Assembly: GCA_949358305.1 (NCBI GenBank)
Contig: CASHSZ010000031.1
Coordinates: 1 to 63,000, forward strand
From: Strigamia acuminata
Lineage: Eukaryota > Arthropoda > Chilopoda > Geophilomorpha > Linotaeniidae
Reading direction: 5' to 3'
Length of the DNA: 63,000 bases
Shown: one piece after another, positions 11,379 to 23,455 of the stretch
How the letters are laid out: the number at the start of each line of letters is the position of its first letter
Position numbering within the stretch: position 1 is the stretch's first letter
The notes under the pieces: model-generated
Database searches by the model: none
What the model was told of the DNA's origin: nothing
Seen by the model: only the letters and a program-made list of their open reading frames with translations
Position numbers and translations under genes: made by a program

Positions 11379-12814
11379 ATGGACGCCTTAGTACCACAAT
11401 TGATAGAAGATTTTAATGTAATTGGGGTAATTTTTATCACGAATTTTTGTCAAACGTACAGTCCCGAGTGAGTGAGTGAGCGAATGAGTGAATGAGTGAG
11501 CGAGTGAGCGAGGTGATGCGTGTGACTAACGTCCATTGGACGTTTCGTCCGTCGTTAACAGAGATCGAAACTGAGTTTACGTCCCATTCGTTTTCCTTTG
11601 TTCAGGTTTTATTCATTTATATAACCTCCATCTTCCTCACTTTTTTTTTTTTTTTTTTTTTTTTTTCTTTTTTTACAGGTCGCTACGGAGAAAAACAGAG
11701 AGATTGGAGGGGATGGGGAAGAGGAAACGACGACTACATCGAATTTGTCGTCCGCTGTGCCATTGACCGACACGCCGTCAAAAATGGATCCTATTCCATC
11801 TAAACGCGCTTGTTTAGTGGGTGATGGAGAGATGGAAGACCCGGCGCAAGTTAACGAGGTACTGATTCGTTCGTTTGCTTTATTTGTCATCAATCTATTT
11901 ATTTGTTCATCCGTTTTTTTTTTTTTTGTTTTTTTTTTTTTTTTTATCCGTTTGTCTTTTTTCTCTCTTTCAAGTCGTGTCGAGGAGAGGCGTCGCCACT
12001 GCTGCCACCGCCGCAGCGCGAGAAAAAGACGGTGGCGGGGGCGGTGAAAAAAGCCAGGCAGATCGCGTGGACTCTAGCAAAGAGATTCACGGGGACAACC
12101 AAACGAATTGAGAGGATCGAAGAGTACATGGGTTGGAGGTGGCGTGGCAGGAAGGAGATGATAGGTCGGTTGAGATCAATGGAGAAGAAGTTGAAGCGGA
12201 TGGAAAGCGACCTGGACTGGGTCGATACAGATGTGTATGATATGGAAGTGGAGGTGGAGATAACTGAGGAGGATAGAGAGGTGGACGTGGATGGAGTGGA
12301 AGCGGAAGTTGAAGTGGCTATGGGTGAAGTGGAGGTGGCGGAGGCGAGATCAGGGGAACGGGAGCAGCGGGAGCGGGATGATGTCGAACCGGTCGCCGAG
12401 AAAACGCGCGATGGTGGCATTCTTTTATCGTCTATTGCGGCGGACACGGTCGAATCCGTGTTAAAGAAATTGTCTGGCAAGGTAAGAATAAAACGCACGA
12501 TGACGCGCGCGACCACTTTTCGACCTTTCATGTACATTCATTTTTGTTTGATAATTTTCAGTGTGTCGATTTGATGGCGTTGACTTCGATCAAGTCTGTC
12601 GAATCGCTGTACAAGTTTCAGCAACGGGTCTGCCAACCGGTAAACATGTTTGGTGCGCATCCACCTTTTTTGATTGTTTCTCTTATTTTTTCTTTCTTTT
12701 CAGAGGGTAATTGATGATGACGACGACGGTGACGATGTTGATAGTGACGATGGTGATAGTGACGATGGTGATAGTGACGATGGTGAAGATGATGACGATG
12801 ACAATGTCGACTAG
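11379..12814 (+). CDS. Gene 1: five-exon coiled-coil protein with acidic C-terminus
   Basis: Exons: 11379-11426, 11679-11858, 11975-12481, 12562-12639 and 12704-12814. All introns are phase 0 GT...AG, giving about 307 residues. The start is the first ATG of exon 1 (MDALVPQLIEDFN). Exon 2 is Ser/Thr-rich with a short basic stretch (PSKRACL). Exon 3 opens with a Pro-rich segment (ASPLLPPPQREKK), then a basic Trp-containing region and a long charged helix that probably forms a coiled coil. The last exon is almost pure Asp/Gly/Ser from a GTGATAGTGACGATG-type minisatellite. The function is unknown. The order Ser/Pro exon, phase-0 intron, coiled coil, acidic tail resembles genes C, D, E and F. A CGCCAT element lies at 11283-11288, ~90 bp upstream. 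A nuclear, nucleic-acid- or histone-binding role is only a guess. Confidence 0.72.
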
Positions 12815-12827
12815 ACAGATCATTCGA

Positions 12828-12930
12828 ATTTTTTATTTTATTTTATTTTATTTTATTTTATTTTATTTTATTTTATTTTATTTTATTTTATTTTATTTTA
12901 TTTAATTTTATTTTATTTTTTTCTTTTTCT
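12828..12930. repeat. (TTTTA)n microsatellite after gene 1
   Basis: A run of TTTTA repeats lies just 3' of the gene 1 stop codon. It is followed by AATAAATAAA at about 12965-12976, which could serve as the polyadenylation signal. Confidence 0.8.
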
Positions 12931-12979
12931 TTATTTCTTCTTTCGTGTGTTGTTATGTTTTAATTAAATAAATAAATAG

Positions 12980-13640
12980 TAGTTGTCGTACAATTTCATC
13001 ATCAAACAAGTGGTTTAACATCGTTGTTATTACTGTTTGTTTGTTAAATTATTTGTCGTGTTCGGTTCGGCTTTGTGGAACAATCATGATTGTGTGAAAA
13101 GTTTGGGACACCTGTCGTTGATTTCGTGTATCACCTGTTGTCTGGTGTGCTTTTTAGCCACTGACTGTCGGGTCCCGTTGGCAGGACTGAGACCGAATTG
13201 GCGTTCTATTTTTCTCTCCTTTCAGGTCGGGAGATGGACAAACGCCATGCGGAACGGCAGTTGCGATCGGTCGTCCATCGCGGTATTCTCGCGCTAGTTT
13301 TATGCTTGTATTGGACGCGCACACATTGCAAAAATAAAAGATAAATTAGCGTACTGTATCGAAACCTTGGTCCGGCTTTTGAGGAATTTTTTTTTTTCTT
13401 TCTCGTCAACAAAATATACGCGCGATCACACGTAATAACGTCAAAAAATGTTTAATAAACGCCCAAAAACCGTGCATTGGAGTCGTGAGCGCATTCCGTA
13501 TTGCAGCGCGACCACGCGCGGATGCACATTGGAGTCGTGGACGACTTTGCGTCGCAATGTGATCGCGGGGAACGGGCTACACGCACGCTCGAATATGATG
13601 CGCGCGTCGGCAAACAATATTATCTCGTGATCGCGCGTCG
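12980..13640. other. Intergenic stretch, no supported gene
   Basis: A possible 3' splice acceptor (CTCCTTTCAG, ending about 13225) is followed by a short frame ending near 13299 and an AATAAA at about 13334. This could be a last exon, but no upstream exon could be joined to it. A 60-codon frame at 13448-13630 has no recognisable feature. I make no gene call here. Confidence 0.4.
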
Positions 13641-13644
13641 TGAA

Positions 13645-13870
13645 CCTACCGGGCGGATGTGACGCGTGAATAACCCCAGGATCAAGTTTCACGAAAACCT
13701 GATTTCGAAGAAAAAAACAACATACCGGTCAGATGTGACGCGTGGATAACCCCAGGGTCAGGTTTCACGAAAACCTGATTTCGAGGAAAAAATAACCTAC
13801 CAGGCGGATGTGACGCATGGATAACCCCAGGATCAGGTTTCACGAAAACCTGATTTCAAGGAAAAAACGA
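13645..13870. repeat. Three ~76-bp tandem repeats with an internal dyad
   Basis: Copies start near 13645, 13721 and 13796. Each contains GATGTGACGC, ATAACCCCAGG and the dyad AGGTTT(CACG)AAAACCT. They differ by a few substitutions. Function unknown. Confidence 0.85.
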
Positions 13871-13899
13871 AAAGACGCACAAAGACTACAGGATAAAAA

Positions 13900-14300
13900 T
13901 GATACGTAGAGAGAAGAAAATAGAAATTGATTCCCCGATTCGTGAAATTAATTTCACATCGTGTACTCCAACCATTAATTGCATTGTCGTATTAGGTGTT
14001 GTGTGAAACGAAGATCGTAAACGTTTCGATCGGTTTACGATTTAAATTTCATCTCTCGGTGCGCGTCGCATCGTCCTAAATGACGCGAATTCATATCACC
14101 GCGTTCGCCAGATTCACGAGCACTTCCAAACCGTTCGTTTCGGACCTTCGCGGGGATCCGGAGGGTTTCGGTGTCTGTCTGGTCTCATGTCCCAGACTCG
14201 CTGCGTTGCGCAGTCACCGGCCAACCAAATGTGTCGGTTAGACGCGTCGCAATGAATAGGGGCAGACATGGATGTGTGTTAAAAAATAAACAATAGTTGG
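13900..14300 (-). repeat. R1 dispersed repeat, inverted copy
   Basis: The reverse complement of 13930-14075 aligns with 60466-60600 and 44500-44640, sharing blocks such as GAAATTTAAATCGTAAACC and TCTAATTAAT-like words. Further on, the reverse complement of the CGGAGGGTTTCGG block matches the ACCGAAACCCTCCGGAT block of other copies. This is a diverged, inverted R1 fragment far from the main R1 region. Confidence 0.7.
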
Positions 14301-14829
14301 CTGCTGCGGATAACCTCGACCACTCGTCTCAATCGTTCGCTCAACCGACAGGGGCGCACCACTGCAGATTTAAATTTTCAGATTTCAATGGGAGACCTTG
14401 TCTCACACAAGGTACGGAATCTCCTTTGTGCCATCCTCGATTCAATCGTTAAAGACAGCATGCTCCTCGACCAGGACTGACTAATAGAATCAACTGACAT
14501 TTTACCCACCGCGTTTGATCGCGCGCGTGCTTTTCTTCTCCCTGCCCATCCGTCCGCTTGTTTATTCTATCGTTTGGGCGATGTTGCGGAACAAAACGTC
14601 TACCTTTTTTATCGCCTTTACACGACCTTTCTTTATTACCCTCCTTCTTGGAATGTGCGTGGCCCCTAGCAATTACGTAACCAAACAGGGTGCTCACGTT
14701 GTTCTCTCTTTTGGTCTAGATAATCCCATTTTCTCCACCGCCACTCAAACACGCCCACATAAAAAATCCAAAGATTTGTTTATTTTATTTTATTTTTCTA
14801 TTTAACAAAACAGACAAACAAAACAAATC
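14301..14829. other. Intergenic stretch, no supported gene
   Basis: Mixed-composition DNA without a convincing reading frame. A frame at 14515-14805 looks membrane-like but has no family feature. The region runs into an A-rich low-complexity tract (about 14810-14960) made of AATTGAATAAAAA-type words. Confidence 0.4.
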
Positions 14830-14961
14830 GAAAATTAGAGAGAAAATCTGAATAAAAATTGAATAAAGATTGAAACAAAAATTGAATAAAAATCGAATGA
14901 AAATTGTAATAGAAATTGAATAAAAAAATTGGAGTAAAAATTGGAATGAAAATAGAAAAAA

Positions 14962-15167
14962 ATTGACAAATCCAACGACGCATTCGATTGCGGTGGCCAC
15001 CGAGGTGGCCGCCGCCACTGCACGCAAAGCTTCTCGGATGGTTTCGGGGCTCCTCCATCTCCATCTCCCTGCACGCCACCGTGGTCGATTCCGCCACCGT
15101 GGTCGATTCCGCCACCATACCGACCGCCAAGGCAATCGTCCAAAAACGAGTTTAGGTCCTCCAACAT
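14962..15167 (-). CDS. Possible small Gly/Asp-rich protein exon (gene Q)
   Basis: The frame starting at 15167 (MLEDLNSFLDDCLGGRYGGG) encodes a short acidic then Gly/Asp-rich segment with a duplicated GGGIDH word. It runs into the A-rich tract, so the real 3' end is unknown. Another frame over the same DNA is Arg/Trp-rich and cannot be excluded. A short frame from 15292 begins with a hydrophobic, signal-peptide-like stretch (MLIFYFALLLP). Support for a minus-strand gene comes from upstream: a splice-acceptor-like pyrimidine tract near 15400-15420 and a promoter-type motif on this strand at 15758-15792 that is shared with gene A and thymidine kinase. Low confidence. Confidence 0.25.
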
Positions 15168-15757
15168 AAACGCGAAGCGGATGGCCGCGACAATCCTGTC
15201 CGACCAAATCCGCGCGCGATGCCACTGCCTCTACACCGGCGGTCTCGGCGCAAGACAGTTGGTAGAAGAAGAGCGAAATAAAAAATTAACATTTGAATTA
15301 ATAATTGGTCAAGACGCTGGGCCAGTCACTTCGGTCGCGCGCGTAGTAACAACGCGCCGGGTACACGCGTCTAGCCGAGGTCTTCTGTTTACCCATTTGG
15401 AAAGAAAGAGAAAATGAATAAACGTAATTTAATGAGAAGCAAATACTTGTAGATGCAAATAAAACGTAGGGGAGAGGGGGGGGGGGGGGGGGGAAGAAAA
15501 ACCCAAACCAAACAAAACCAAACAGAGTTTGAAACTGCACGGCGTGATTAAGTCTGTCTCGACGTGCCAAAAATGCCAAAACAATGACAAAGTATGTGTT
15601 AAATGAATGCCGCTTCTTTCTTTGTTTGTTTCTTCATTCGTCTGTTCGTTGTGTGAAAATAAAACAAATTGGTCAATTACACACGTCGAGTTTGGTCCAG
15701 AAAACTCACACAACGCAATGAAGACCACCTCGCATGCTTGTTAAAAATTAAAAAGTG

Positions 15758-15792
15758 ATGGCGATGCACGGGGTCTCCCGCCCGTGCGCGTG
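15758..15792 (-). promoter_or_regulatory. Shared promoter-type motif, copy 1
   Basis: On the minus strand the sequence reads GCACGGGCGGGAGACCCCG followed by a CGCCAT element. The same arrangement occurs at 16236-16285 (plus, ahead of gene A) and 51249-51300 (minus, ahead of thymidine kinase). It suggests a minus-strand transcription start near 15.75 kb. Confidence 0.45.
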
Positions 15793-15831
15793 TGCACATG
15801 CTAATGTAATGTACGCACGCGCACGGGCGGG
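15777..15831. other. Perfect 16-bp inverted repeat
   Basis: CCCGCCCGTGCGCGTG at 15777-15792 and its exact reverse complement at 15816-15831 flank a 23-bp spacer. The left arm is also part of the GCACGGGCGGG motif shared with the promoters of gene A and thymidine kinase. Confidence 0.85.
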
Positions 15832-16109
15832 CGGTCGAGTGAATGCGTGAATCGTCTCTCCACTCGCTCGTTTGTTTGAAAATAGACACTCGCACTACTT
15901 ACAGTACCAAAATCCCTCCCCCCACCTATTCACGTTGTCGCAGTTACGTCAAGGTATCACGACGCGCAACAAAAAAAGGAAGAAAGATTTTTATCTATTG
16001 CGCCACACTCCATTTCGTGAAACACGCGTGTGTATCGATACGTTCGAGCGTTTTATCTGCAAGGTGAGAAAATAGTCGGTTTCCCCGACCACCATATTTT
16101 AATTTAGCC

Positions 16110-16175
16110 GACTGACTGACTGACTGACTGACTGACTGACTGACAGATAGATAGATAGATAGATAGATAGATGGA
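16110..16175. repeat. (GACT)n and (GATA)n microsatellites
   Basis: A CTGA repeat run is followed directly by an ATAG run. A further interrupted (ATA)n tract lies at about 16320-16405. Confidence 0.9.
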
Positions 16176-16235
16176 TAGACAGGGAAACAAACAAACGACT
16201 AAACAGGCGGTCGGGGATAAACGAGTGAAAACACG

Positions 16236-16285
16236 ATGCGAGCACGGGCGGGGAAACCCCGTATTGTAACACAATAACCGCCATT
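16236..16285 (+). promoter_or_regulatory. Shared promoter-type motif, copy 2 (gene A)
   Basis: GCGAGCACGGGCGGGGAAAC at 16238-16257 is followed by CCCCGTATTGTAACAC and ACCGCCATTG. Thymidine kinase carries the same blocks in the same order in its own sense orientation (51249-51300). Gene A coding starts 195 bp downstream. Confidence 0.5.
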
Positions 16286-16479
16286 GTTTACCGATTTGTT
16301 CGCTCATTTATTCACTTGACAATAACAATAATAATAATAATAATAGTAATACCTGTAAAAGCAATAATAGTGATAATAATAGTAATAATAATAATAATAG
16401 TAATAGAAAGAGAGAGATACGCGCATACGCTTATTGACGAAATGTGAATTTCTGTACAGGTGTGCGGACTGGAAAAAAA

Positions 16480-19400
16480 ATGGAGAAACAGAAAAAGAAA
16501 AAAAACCAGAAGGTAGCGAGGAAGAAGTTAAAGGGAACGAAGAAATGGAATACGACCGACAGCCAGAGATCGGATATAGATGGTCAACCGATAGATAGTC
16601 AGGTGTCGGTGTACTCGGATAGCCAGTTGGTCGACGAGATGGATATCCAGCACAGAGATGACGACGACAGCGATTCCGAAACGAGAACACAAAGAAGAAG
16701 CAACGACGAAGATGCCCGGAAAAATCGGACGAAAAAAAGCGTCAAGAAGACGCGCGTTTTGACGAAAAAGGACGACGAGACGATAAGATCCTCGACGGAG
16801 AATGGTGCCGAGAAGGTGCAAATTTTGATGGAAGTGGGCGACAAATTGGAGAAAACCACAACCAAAAATGATGAAGCCGAGGCAACGAAAATTTTGACAA
16901 GAGAAGATGACGAGTGGGCGAATCTGAACAAAAGTCTTATTTTATTCGAGGACAACGAGGCACCCGATGCAGACAAACTACAAGAAAAACAAGAACGGTG
17001 AGTAGAAACGCAAATTGTTTGATTTGAATCGCACCGAAGAAGTTATCGCGCGGTTTACATCTATAGCGCGCGCATATAACGCGCGGCTCAAAGCGTGCGA
17101 ATTGCGATCCGTTTTTTTTTTTTTTTTTTGGCGCTCGATGCTAGTAACTCGCGATGATTTATTTGTTATTCTATTTAATCGTTTATTTATTTTTTTATCC
17201 CCCCCCCCCCCCCCCCCCCCACTAGACTCGATGACGGCAGACTCACGTCGACGATGCCGAGAACAGAGGATGTAACGGTTCTAAAAACACGCGTAGATTT
17301 CTTGTACCAGCAAGAAGAGGGACGTGGGACTAAATACACACAAATTGCGGAAGAATTACGCACCCTTAATCAAAGGTTGAGTGTAATCGAAGAAAGACTC
17401 ACGACCGCCAGTACATCGCAACACATGACCGCAAGTACATCGCAACGCGTGACCACTAGTGCGTCGCAACAGGCTATTTGGTCGTCCTACGACCACCTTA
17501 AGGTAACAACGACGACAATCAATCAGCTCATTCGTTCGTTCGTTTGTTCGTTCAATCATCTTTCTCGTTTAGGACAAACCTGTCATCGATACGAGAAATG
17601 GGGTGTGTTGGTTGTGTCCCGACTCAAACAAAGTCCCGAAGGGCCCCAAAGCCGACATATGTAATCACTGGCGGCATATGCACAACGTTGGAAAAATCAA
17701 ACCGGCCAGGGAGTTGTTGCGCAATCACGTTGGCAACTTTGAGAACTTTTGTCGGGTATTTCCTAGCGCGTACGCGCGCGATTCGTTTGTTCGCCTTTAT
17801 TTACAATGTAAGCTGCGTAGCTCGGACATAACACCGTCCGGACAACTACGTGGTCCGGACAATTTTGTCCGGGCCCGGGCCCAACCAATAAGGAGCGATG
17901 CTAGATTTACTCTTTGGTTTGGACGACTTCCCTTTCCGAATTCCGGGCAAAGCGGTGCATCCCATATAAGGAAAAAATTACCGTGTGGTTCGGACAAAAA
18001 TAAAAAATGTCGATTTTCCAATGAAATAAATTAGAAAAAAAAACAAAAACAAAAACACTAAAATAAAAAAAAATAAATAAATAAAAAAAGGTGTACACAC
18101 CCTACAGAACGAACATCGCCTGGACTGGACACATTTCTGGGCCCCATCCTACATCCGGGCTACATAGCTTACACTGTATTTCTTTATTTATTTGTTTGTT
18201 TATTTACTTATTTATTAATTTAATTTATTTATTTATTTATTTATTTTTTTTTTTAATTTATTTTTTTTTTTTTTTTTTTCCCCCATTTTCATTGATGTGA
18301 TCATCTCAATCGTTCATCTCTTCTTCAACAGGCACTGATGTTAACGAGGAAGAAGGCGGACGACTGTCCTTTATGCAACACACGATCAGAAAATATGCAA
18401 TATCATTTGCGAGAGACACACAGATTCGACGTACTGCCCACATTTCTGAAGCTAAGTGGGAAGGGCACGAAGAGAGGAGGTGATACCCCTCCCCACCACA
18501 GTGGTGCTCGACAACAGCAAGGGAACGAGAAGAAGAAGAAGGGTGACGAGGTGAGGGAAAAACAATTCGGTTTATTTGTCATTGACATTTTCTCTCTCTA
18601 GGCAATCGTGGTAACACCAAAGACCATGAAGTTGTTGCGAGAAGGATACACGCAATGGGAGAAGAACGTGAGTGTCTCGCCCCAAGGACCTGCCCGGGCA
18701 ACTAGACTGATCGATTGTCCGTCTGTTTGTTTGTTTGTTTTATTTCAGCAACCCATCGATTTGAATCGACAAGCTCGGGCCCTAGAGTTTTTGTTCGGGA
18801 AGACACGACCCGACGACGATGACAGTAGCGACATCGAAGACGACGAAGACGAAGGCGAAGACGAAGACGAAGGCGAAGGCGAAGGCGATGGAAACGGTGG
18901 AAACGACGGCGGTCGCGTCGGACATGGTCGCGGCACCGCTCCTGGACGCGGGATGAAGCGCGATTGCGGTCTAATCGCTAGCATTGCGAAGAGCAAACGC
19001 GAACGTGAGGCTAAACAAATACGTGGACGCGGGCCGACTCCCACTACAAAGTCGTCGCCATCGTCGTCGTCGTCGTCGTCGCCGGACAATGACAAACCGG
19101 ATCCGTTCAAGGTAAAGGAAAGGGATCCTTTCCGCTGCTCTCATTAATTTGGTGGTTCGTGTTTGACTGAAATTTCAGACAGCCTTGTATCGCGAGAAAC
19201 GAGACATCACGGGAAGCAAATGCGACAGTGTTTACTGCGCGGAGTCGACTAGTCCGCGACTGAGTTGCAAATCGTGTTCCTCTTCGGTACACGAAGAATG
19301 TGTGGGGCGGACATGGACCAACCGGAAAAGCTACACCAAGTTCTTTTGTAGCGGTTGTCGTAAAATTCGTCCCGCTCCTATCACGAAACTGCGGTGAGTG

Positions 19401-20039
19401 TTTTCTTTCATTTTATTCTGTAATTAACTATAATTTTTTTGACCACACCGTAGTCTAATTCGCTTGTTCATTATTTTACACAGGTACTCCACTTACTCGA
19501 TTGAGCAAAATCTCACCAAACACTTCAACATCTGCTTCCAACACGTCGCAGACGTACTCAATGGAAAGGTTAAAAGTTGGCGGATGAACCTCTTTGACAA
19601 AGGTGCCCCGAAGCGATCGTCCATGTCGACCAACCGACACGATTTACTGATCCAAGACGAAGAACTGGTACAGACTATAGATTTTTTATTATTTTTATAT
19701 GTTTTTGTTTGTTTGTTTGTTTGTTTGTTTGTTTGTTTGTTCGTTCTTTGCTTTCGTTCGATTGAATTTTGCTCATTTACATTTCAGTGCAAACGTTTTG
19801 CTCATTCTATTATAAAGAAAATAAGGACGGAGCTGCCCATAAAAACACAGTATGCGCAGACGTGGGGACCAGACGGAATTGAAACATTCATGACAGCGGT
19901 CGCAATTCCCGAATTTCTGACCCGATTGATCTCTAAGATCGAGGACATCGACCGGGACCACGCAGACTTTTTCCTGGCTAATGTGGATCGCCCGCGGTAT
20001 TTTGTTGACGATTTGAAAGACACGCGTGCCAGTCCGTGA
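16480..20039 (+). CDS. Gene A: zinc-finger/PHD protein with possible RTC4-like C-terminus
   Basis: Nine exons: 16480-16997, 17226-17502, 17573-17755, 18332-18550, 18602-18667, 18749-19111, 19179-19393, 19484-19667 and 19788-20039. They join in frame to about 758 residues. Order: a Lys-rich then acidic N-terminus; a helical segment (LRTLNQRLSVIEERL); zinc unit 1 (CWLC...HWRHMH); zinc unit 2 after a phase-0 intron (CPLC...HLRETH); a short exon with KLLREGYTQWEKN; an acidic, Gly-rich linker; a PHD-like C4HC3 pattern in exon 7 (C-x4-C-x8-C-x2-C-x4-H-x2-C...C-x2-C). The last exons (...TWGPDGIETFM, IPEFLTRLI) recall the RTC4 C-terminal domain, which is uncertain. H and I share the zinc module. A chromatin or DNA-binding role is inferred. 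A 5' exon ending near 16060 is possible. Confidence 0.78.
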
Positions 20040-20153
20040 AACGGCACAGTTTGTCAGATTTTCTTTTCTATTTTTTATTTTTCATTTGTGGTTTCGAATA
20101 AACAAACACGCACCCCGTTTCGCATTGTTTTTCTTTCGTTTATTTATTTATCC

Positions 20154-20446
20154 ATGCGTTTAACAAAATTTTCAGCACATAAATTGTTGTTGTGTAAAAT
20201 TGCACACGCACGCGCGGTTGATTATATACACGCGCGTCCGATTTCCATACTCGCCTCTCGACCGCGCGAGCCTTGTGAAAGCCCTGTGGTTTCCCATCAT
20301 CCCTCGGTTCATCCTACACGCGTTCTGCACGACGACGGCGTGGCAGCGAGTAGTTGGTCAACTGCCAAGTACTTTTCCAGCGAGAAAAAGAGGAAGAAAA
20401 TTGAATCAACCGGTCTATCAACCGGCCTATCCATCGAATTAAGCAG
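20154..20446 (+). other. Possible 5' exon of the piggyBac gene
   Basis: An open frame ends in a donor (AAGCAG|GTATGT at 20446). If spliced to the acceptor at 21130, it continues in frame into the transposase (AGC AG|G TCC ATG). It encodes a basic, nuclear-localisation-like stretch (SSEKKRKKIES). A CGCCAT element at 20801-20806 would instead put the promoter closer to 21135, so this exon is uncertain. Confidence 0.3.
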
Positions 20447-21134
20447 GTATGTCGACGAGCGAGCGCCATGTTCGCGGACGGACACAGACGGGAACCACAA
20501 GCGGTGTAATTGTCACCATCTTGCTCCCACAGATATTTCGAGAGAAATATTTGACGAAAATAGCGTGGGTAGATATTTTCACCAGTTGCATTCAAAAGCT
20601 AACATAATTTGTATTTTACTCTAAATTTAAATGAAGATTGGCATCATTTACCATTTAAACCCGTGATGAAATTTAAAACGCATCGGTATTTCAAGGGGGA
20701 AGGGAGGATAACACGTGTGCCATTGCTTCCCCTTTAATCACGTTCCCAGCACGTGACAACGATCACGTTCATCCGCGCTGCACACGCGCACCAACCCGCG
20801 CGCCATTTAATGACCGCGCGTTATTTGCAAACCCGAACCCCCTATTATCAGATACCCGTGTCCAACCCTTCTCGGAGGTTTGTTAAAAGATCTACTCGAC
20901 CGACTCTGGTAAATCGCGAAGAAAGGTGCACCAAATGTTGTCGCAATAATGCATATACATATCGTGGGAATATCCTGCATCCTATTTTCCCTGAAATACC
21001 AATGCAAATAGCCACCCGCGCTATTTCCACTGCAAAATTTTCTCGTTCGTCCGTACTTACTTTACTTTACTTTACTTTACTTTTTTTTTGTTTTATTTTT
21101 TGTTTTTTTGTTTTGTTTTGTTTTGCCTAGGTCC

Positions 21135-23455
21135 ATGACGGACGGTTTTCCAAAAACGCCCAACGACACGCGCGTATGGGCCGCCACGACGACGCGGTAC
21201 CGACAGGACGTCGGATTCGACGGCGAAACACCCGGCTATCGCGGCCGATGCGTGGCTACCAGCTCGGAATTCGACTATTTCGAGGAACTCTTCGGCGAGG
21301 CGGCCCGCTTCACCGTGACGGCGACGAACCGGGCCATTCGGAGAGAGGCGAAGCAGGAGAAAGAAGTGGGAAGAACGCGAGTACAGGTGTTGGGAAAAGT
21401 TGACGCACACGTTGCACACGTCGTTCACGGGGGTTCTCAGACGCGCTTTTGGTTGATTGTTCGTATAATATACATGTTTTTCGTTTTAGACGCGTTCGAT
21501 GCAACGACCACGAGGTCCGAGAACTAGACAAAGAACGTTGGTCGCCGTGGCTTGCGGTAGTGGCGCTGGAGCACCCGGACCACAACGCAGTGTTTTGAGA
21601 GTGTGTATCACCGCGGCCGACAGAAGGGCAGCCGAGCTGGCCGCCGGGCGACAGCCCCGACTTCCGTCTCGATCGCAACACCCGCCACAACCGAGAGGGA
21701 CAGCGACAAGGGCGCGCGCGCGGGTCCGCCCTCTAACGCTCGATGAGTTTTATGTATATCTAGGGATCCACGTCTTGGCCGGCTACAACAAACAACCCGA
21801 ATTGCGACACTACTGGTCGAGCAGCAACGTCGGCGATCTCGGTGCACCGGCCGTTGGGCGAGCCATGACACACAAGAGGTTTCAGGAGATTTCGCGGTAC
21901 CTTCATTACGGCACGCAACCGTCCTACCAACGGTTGCACGTTACCGGCTCTGCACGCGGCCCCGATGGCGGCAGCACAACGGCGGAAAGGGTGTCATTTT
22001 TGAAAGAACGCGAACAGGACGACCGCGCGATGAAAGTTCGCTTGTTCGCCGACCTGGTCAACAAACGCTTCCGCGCATGTCGGCAACCAAGGACGACGCT
22101 CTGCATTGACGAGTCGATGATCGCCTTCCGAGGTCGATCAAAGATAAAAGTGCGTACATTTATTTATTTATTCATCCAGTTGTCTACATTTGTTCATTCG
22201 TTCGGCAAATTTCTTCCAGGTCTTCCAACCGGCCAAACCCATCAAATGGGGATTTGAACTTTTCACGTTGTGCGAAGCGGGCACCGGCTACGTGCTGAAC
22301 GACGAGGTGCACTTGGGTAAGCGCACCAAGATGTATTTTGACCCGGACGAAGAGCCGGAACCAGAGTGAGTCAATTCATCGCCTTTTCTATTTTCACCTC
22401 GGATTGCTTTACTCCAAACTTGCTAGGTATCCGGGTAGTGTCCTCGGACGCATCGTCGTATACGTGGCCAGACACTATCTCGGCATGGGGTACACTATCG
22501 CCTGCGATAATCGATTTTCGTCCGCCGTGTTATTCGAACACCTCTTCACCCGCCACAACACCATGGCCGTGGGGACGCTGCGGGCCAATTCGGCCCAGAT
22601 GCCATCAGATTTTTCGACACTCAGACGATATCAAGGCAACCGGAGAGGTAACGCATTTGCTCGGACGTGAACGCGCGTTTGATTCATTCAATTATTAATT
22701 TTTATTCTATCTATCTCTCTCATTTTTTTTTTTTTTGTAGGCGATTTCATACAACGACAAAACGGTCGGTTGGTGCTCACTGCGTGGCGAGACACAACCA
22801 CCGTGAGTTTGCTCAGTACGAACGTCGACCCACTGTCAGCGGCCGGCCGTGTCTCGCGTCGTATCGGTGGCAGGAACGTGGATATTGCATGTCCGGCGCC
22901 CGCACTGTCCTACATCGAAAATTTTCATTGGGTAGACGTCTTGAACCGACTCGTCTCCTCATTCCACATCGGACGCCGGTCCAGTTATTGGCACCGATAC
23001 TTCTTCTTTCAAAAGCTGAATCAAGGTGGGATCAAGGCCCCAATCTCTGATTATTATCATTATTGTTATCGTTACAATCTTAATCTCGACTCGTCGTTTT
23101 CCATTTATTCCCCGCAGTGTGTGTCAACGCCCGAATCAACATGCGCGAAGTCACAGCCTCCGCGCGCGGCGATCGATCGCAATTACAATTCCGAAGGGCA
23201 CTTGTCGCTCAACTCTTGGCTCGGGAGAGGACGAGGACGACAACCACGGCCTCGCGCGCGGCCCTACCTACTGGACCCGTCGTCCATCGAATGGAGCGCG
23301 CGGGGAAAAGTTGTCGATGCGTGGTGTGTCGCGAGGTCCACAAAGAACGCCACGAGAGCAGTTTCTGGTGCGCTCCCTGCCGGACCCACCTATGTCGCCC
23401 ACGCTACCGCAATTGTTTCCAACTCCACGAAGCCGGCGTGGGTAGATTGCCGTGA
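21135..23455 (+). CDS. piggyBac-type transposase, six coding exons
   Basis: Exons: 21135-21386, 21490-22149, 22220-22365, 22427-22647, 22741-23025 and 23118-23455, giving about 633 residues. The N-terminal segment EFDYFEELFGEAARFTV...TN and the RPLTLDEFYVYLGIHVLAGY block match the DDE_Tnp_1_7 family. Catalytic acidic residues visible: D in LCIDESMIAFRGRSK (exon 2), D in ACDNRFSS (exon 4), D in TAWRDTTTVSLLST (exon 5), plus the downstream WVD. The C-terminus holds the piggyBac cysteine-rich zinc domain (CRCVVC...CAPC...HLCRPRYRNCF). All key residues are present. Phases are 0, 0, 2, 1 and 1. No TTAA-flanked terminal inverted repeats were found nearby, so this may be a domesticated or immobile gene. 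AATAAA repeats follow the stop (about 23484). Confidence 0.9.
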
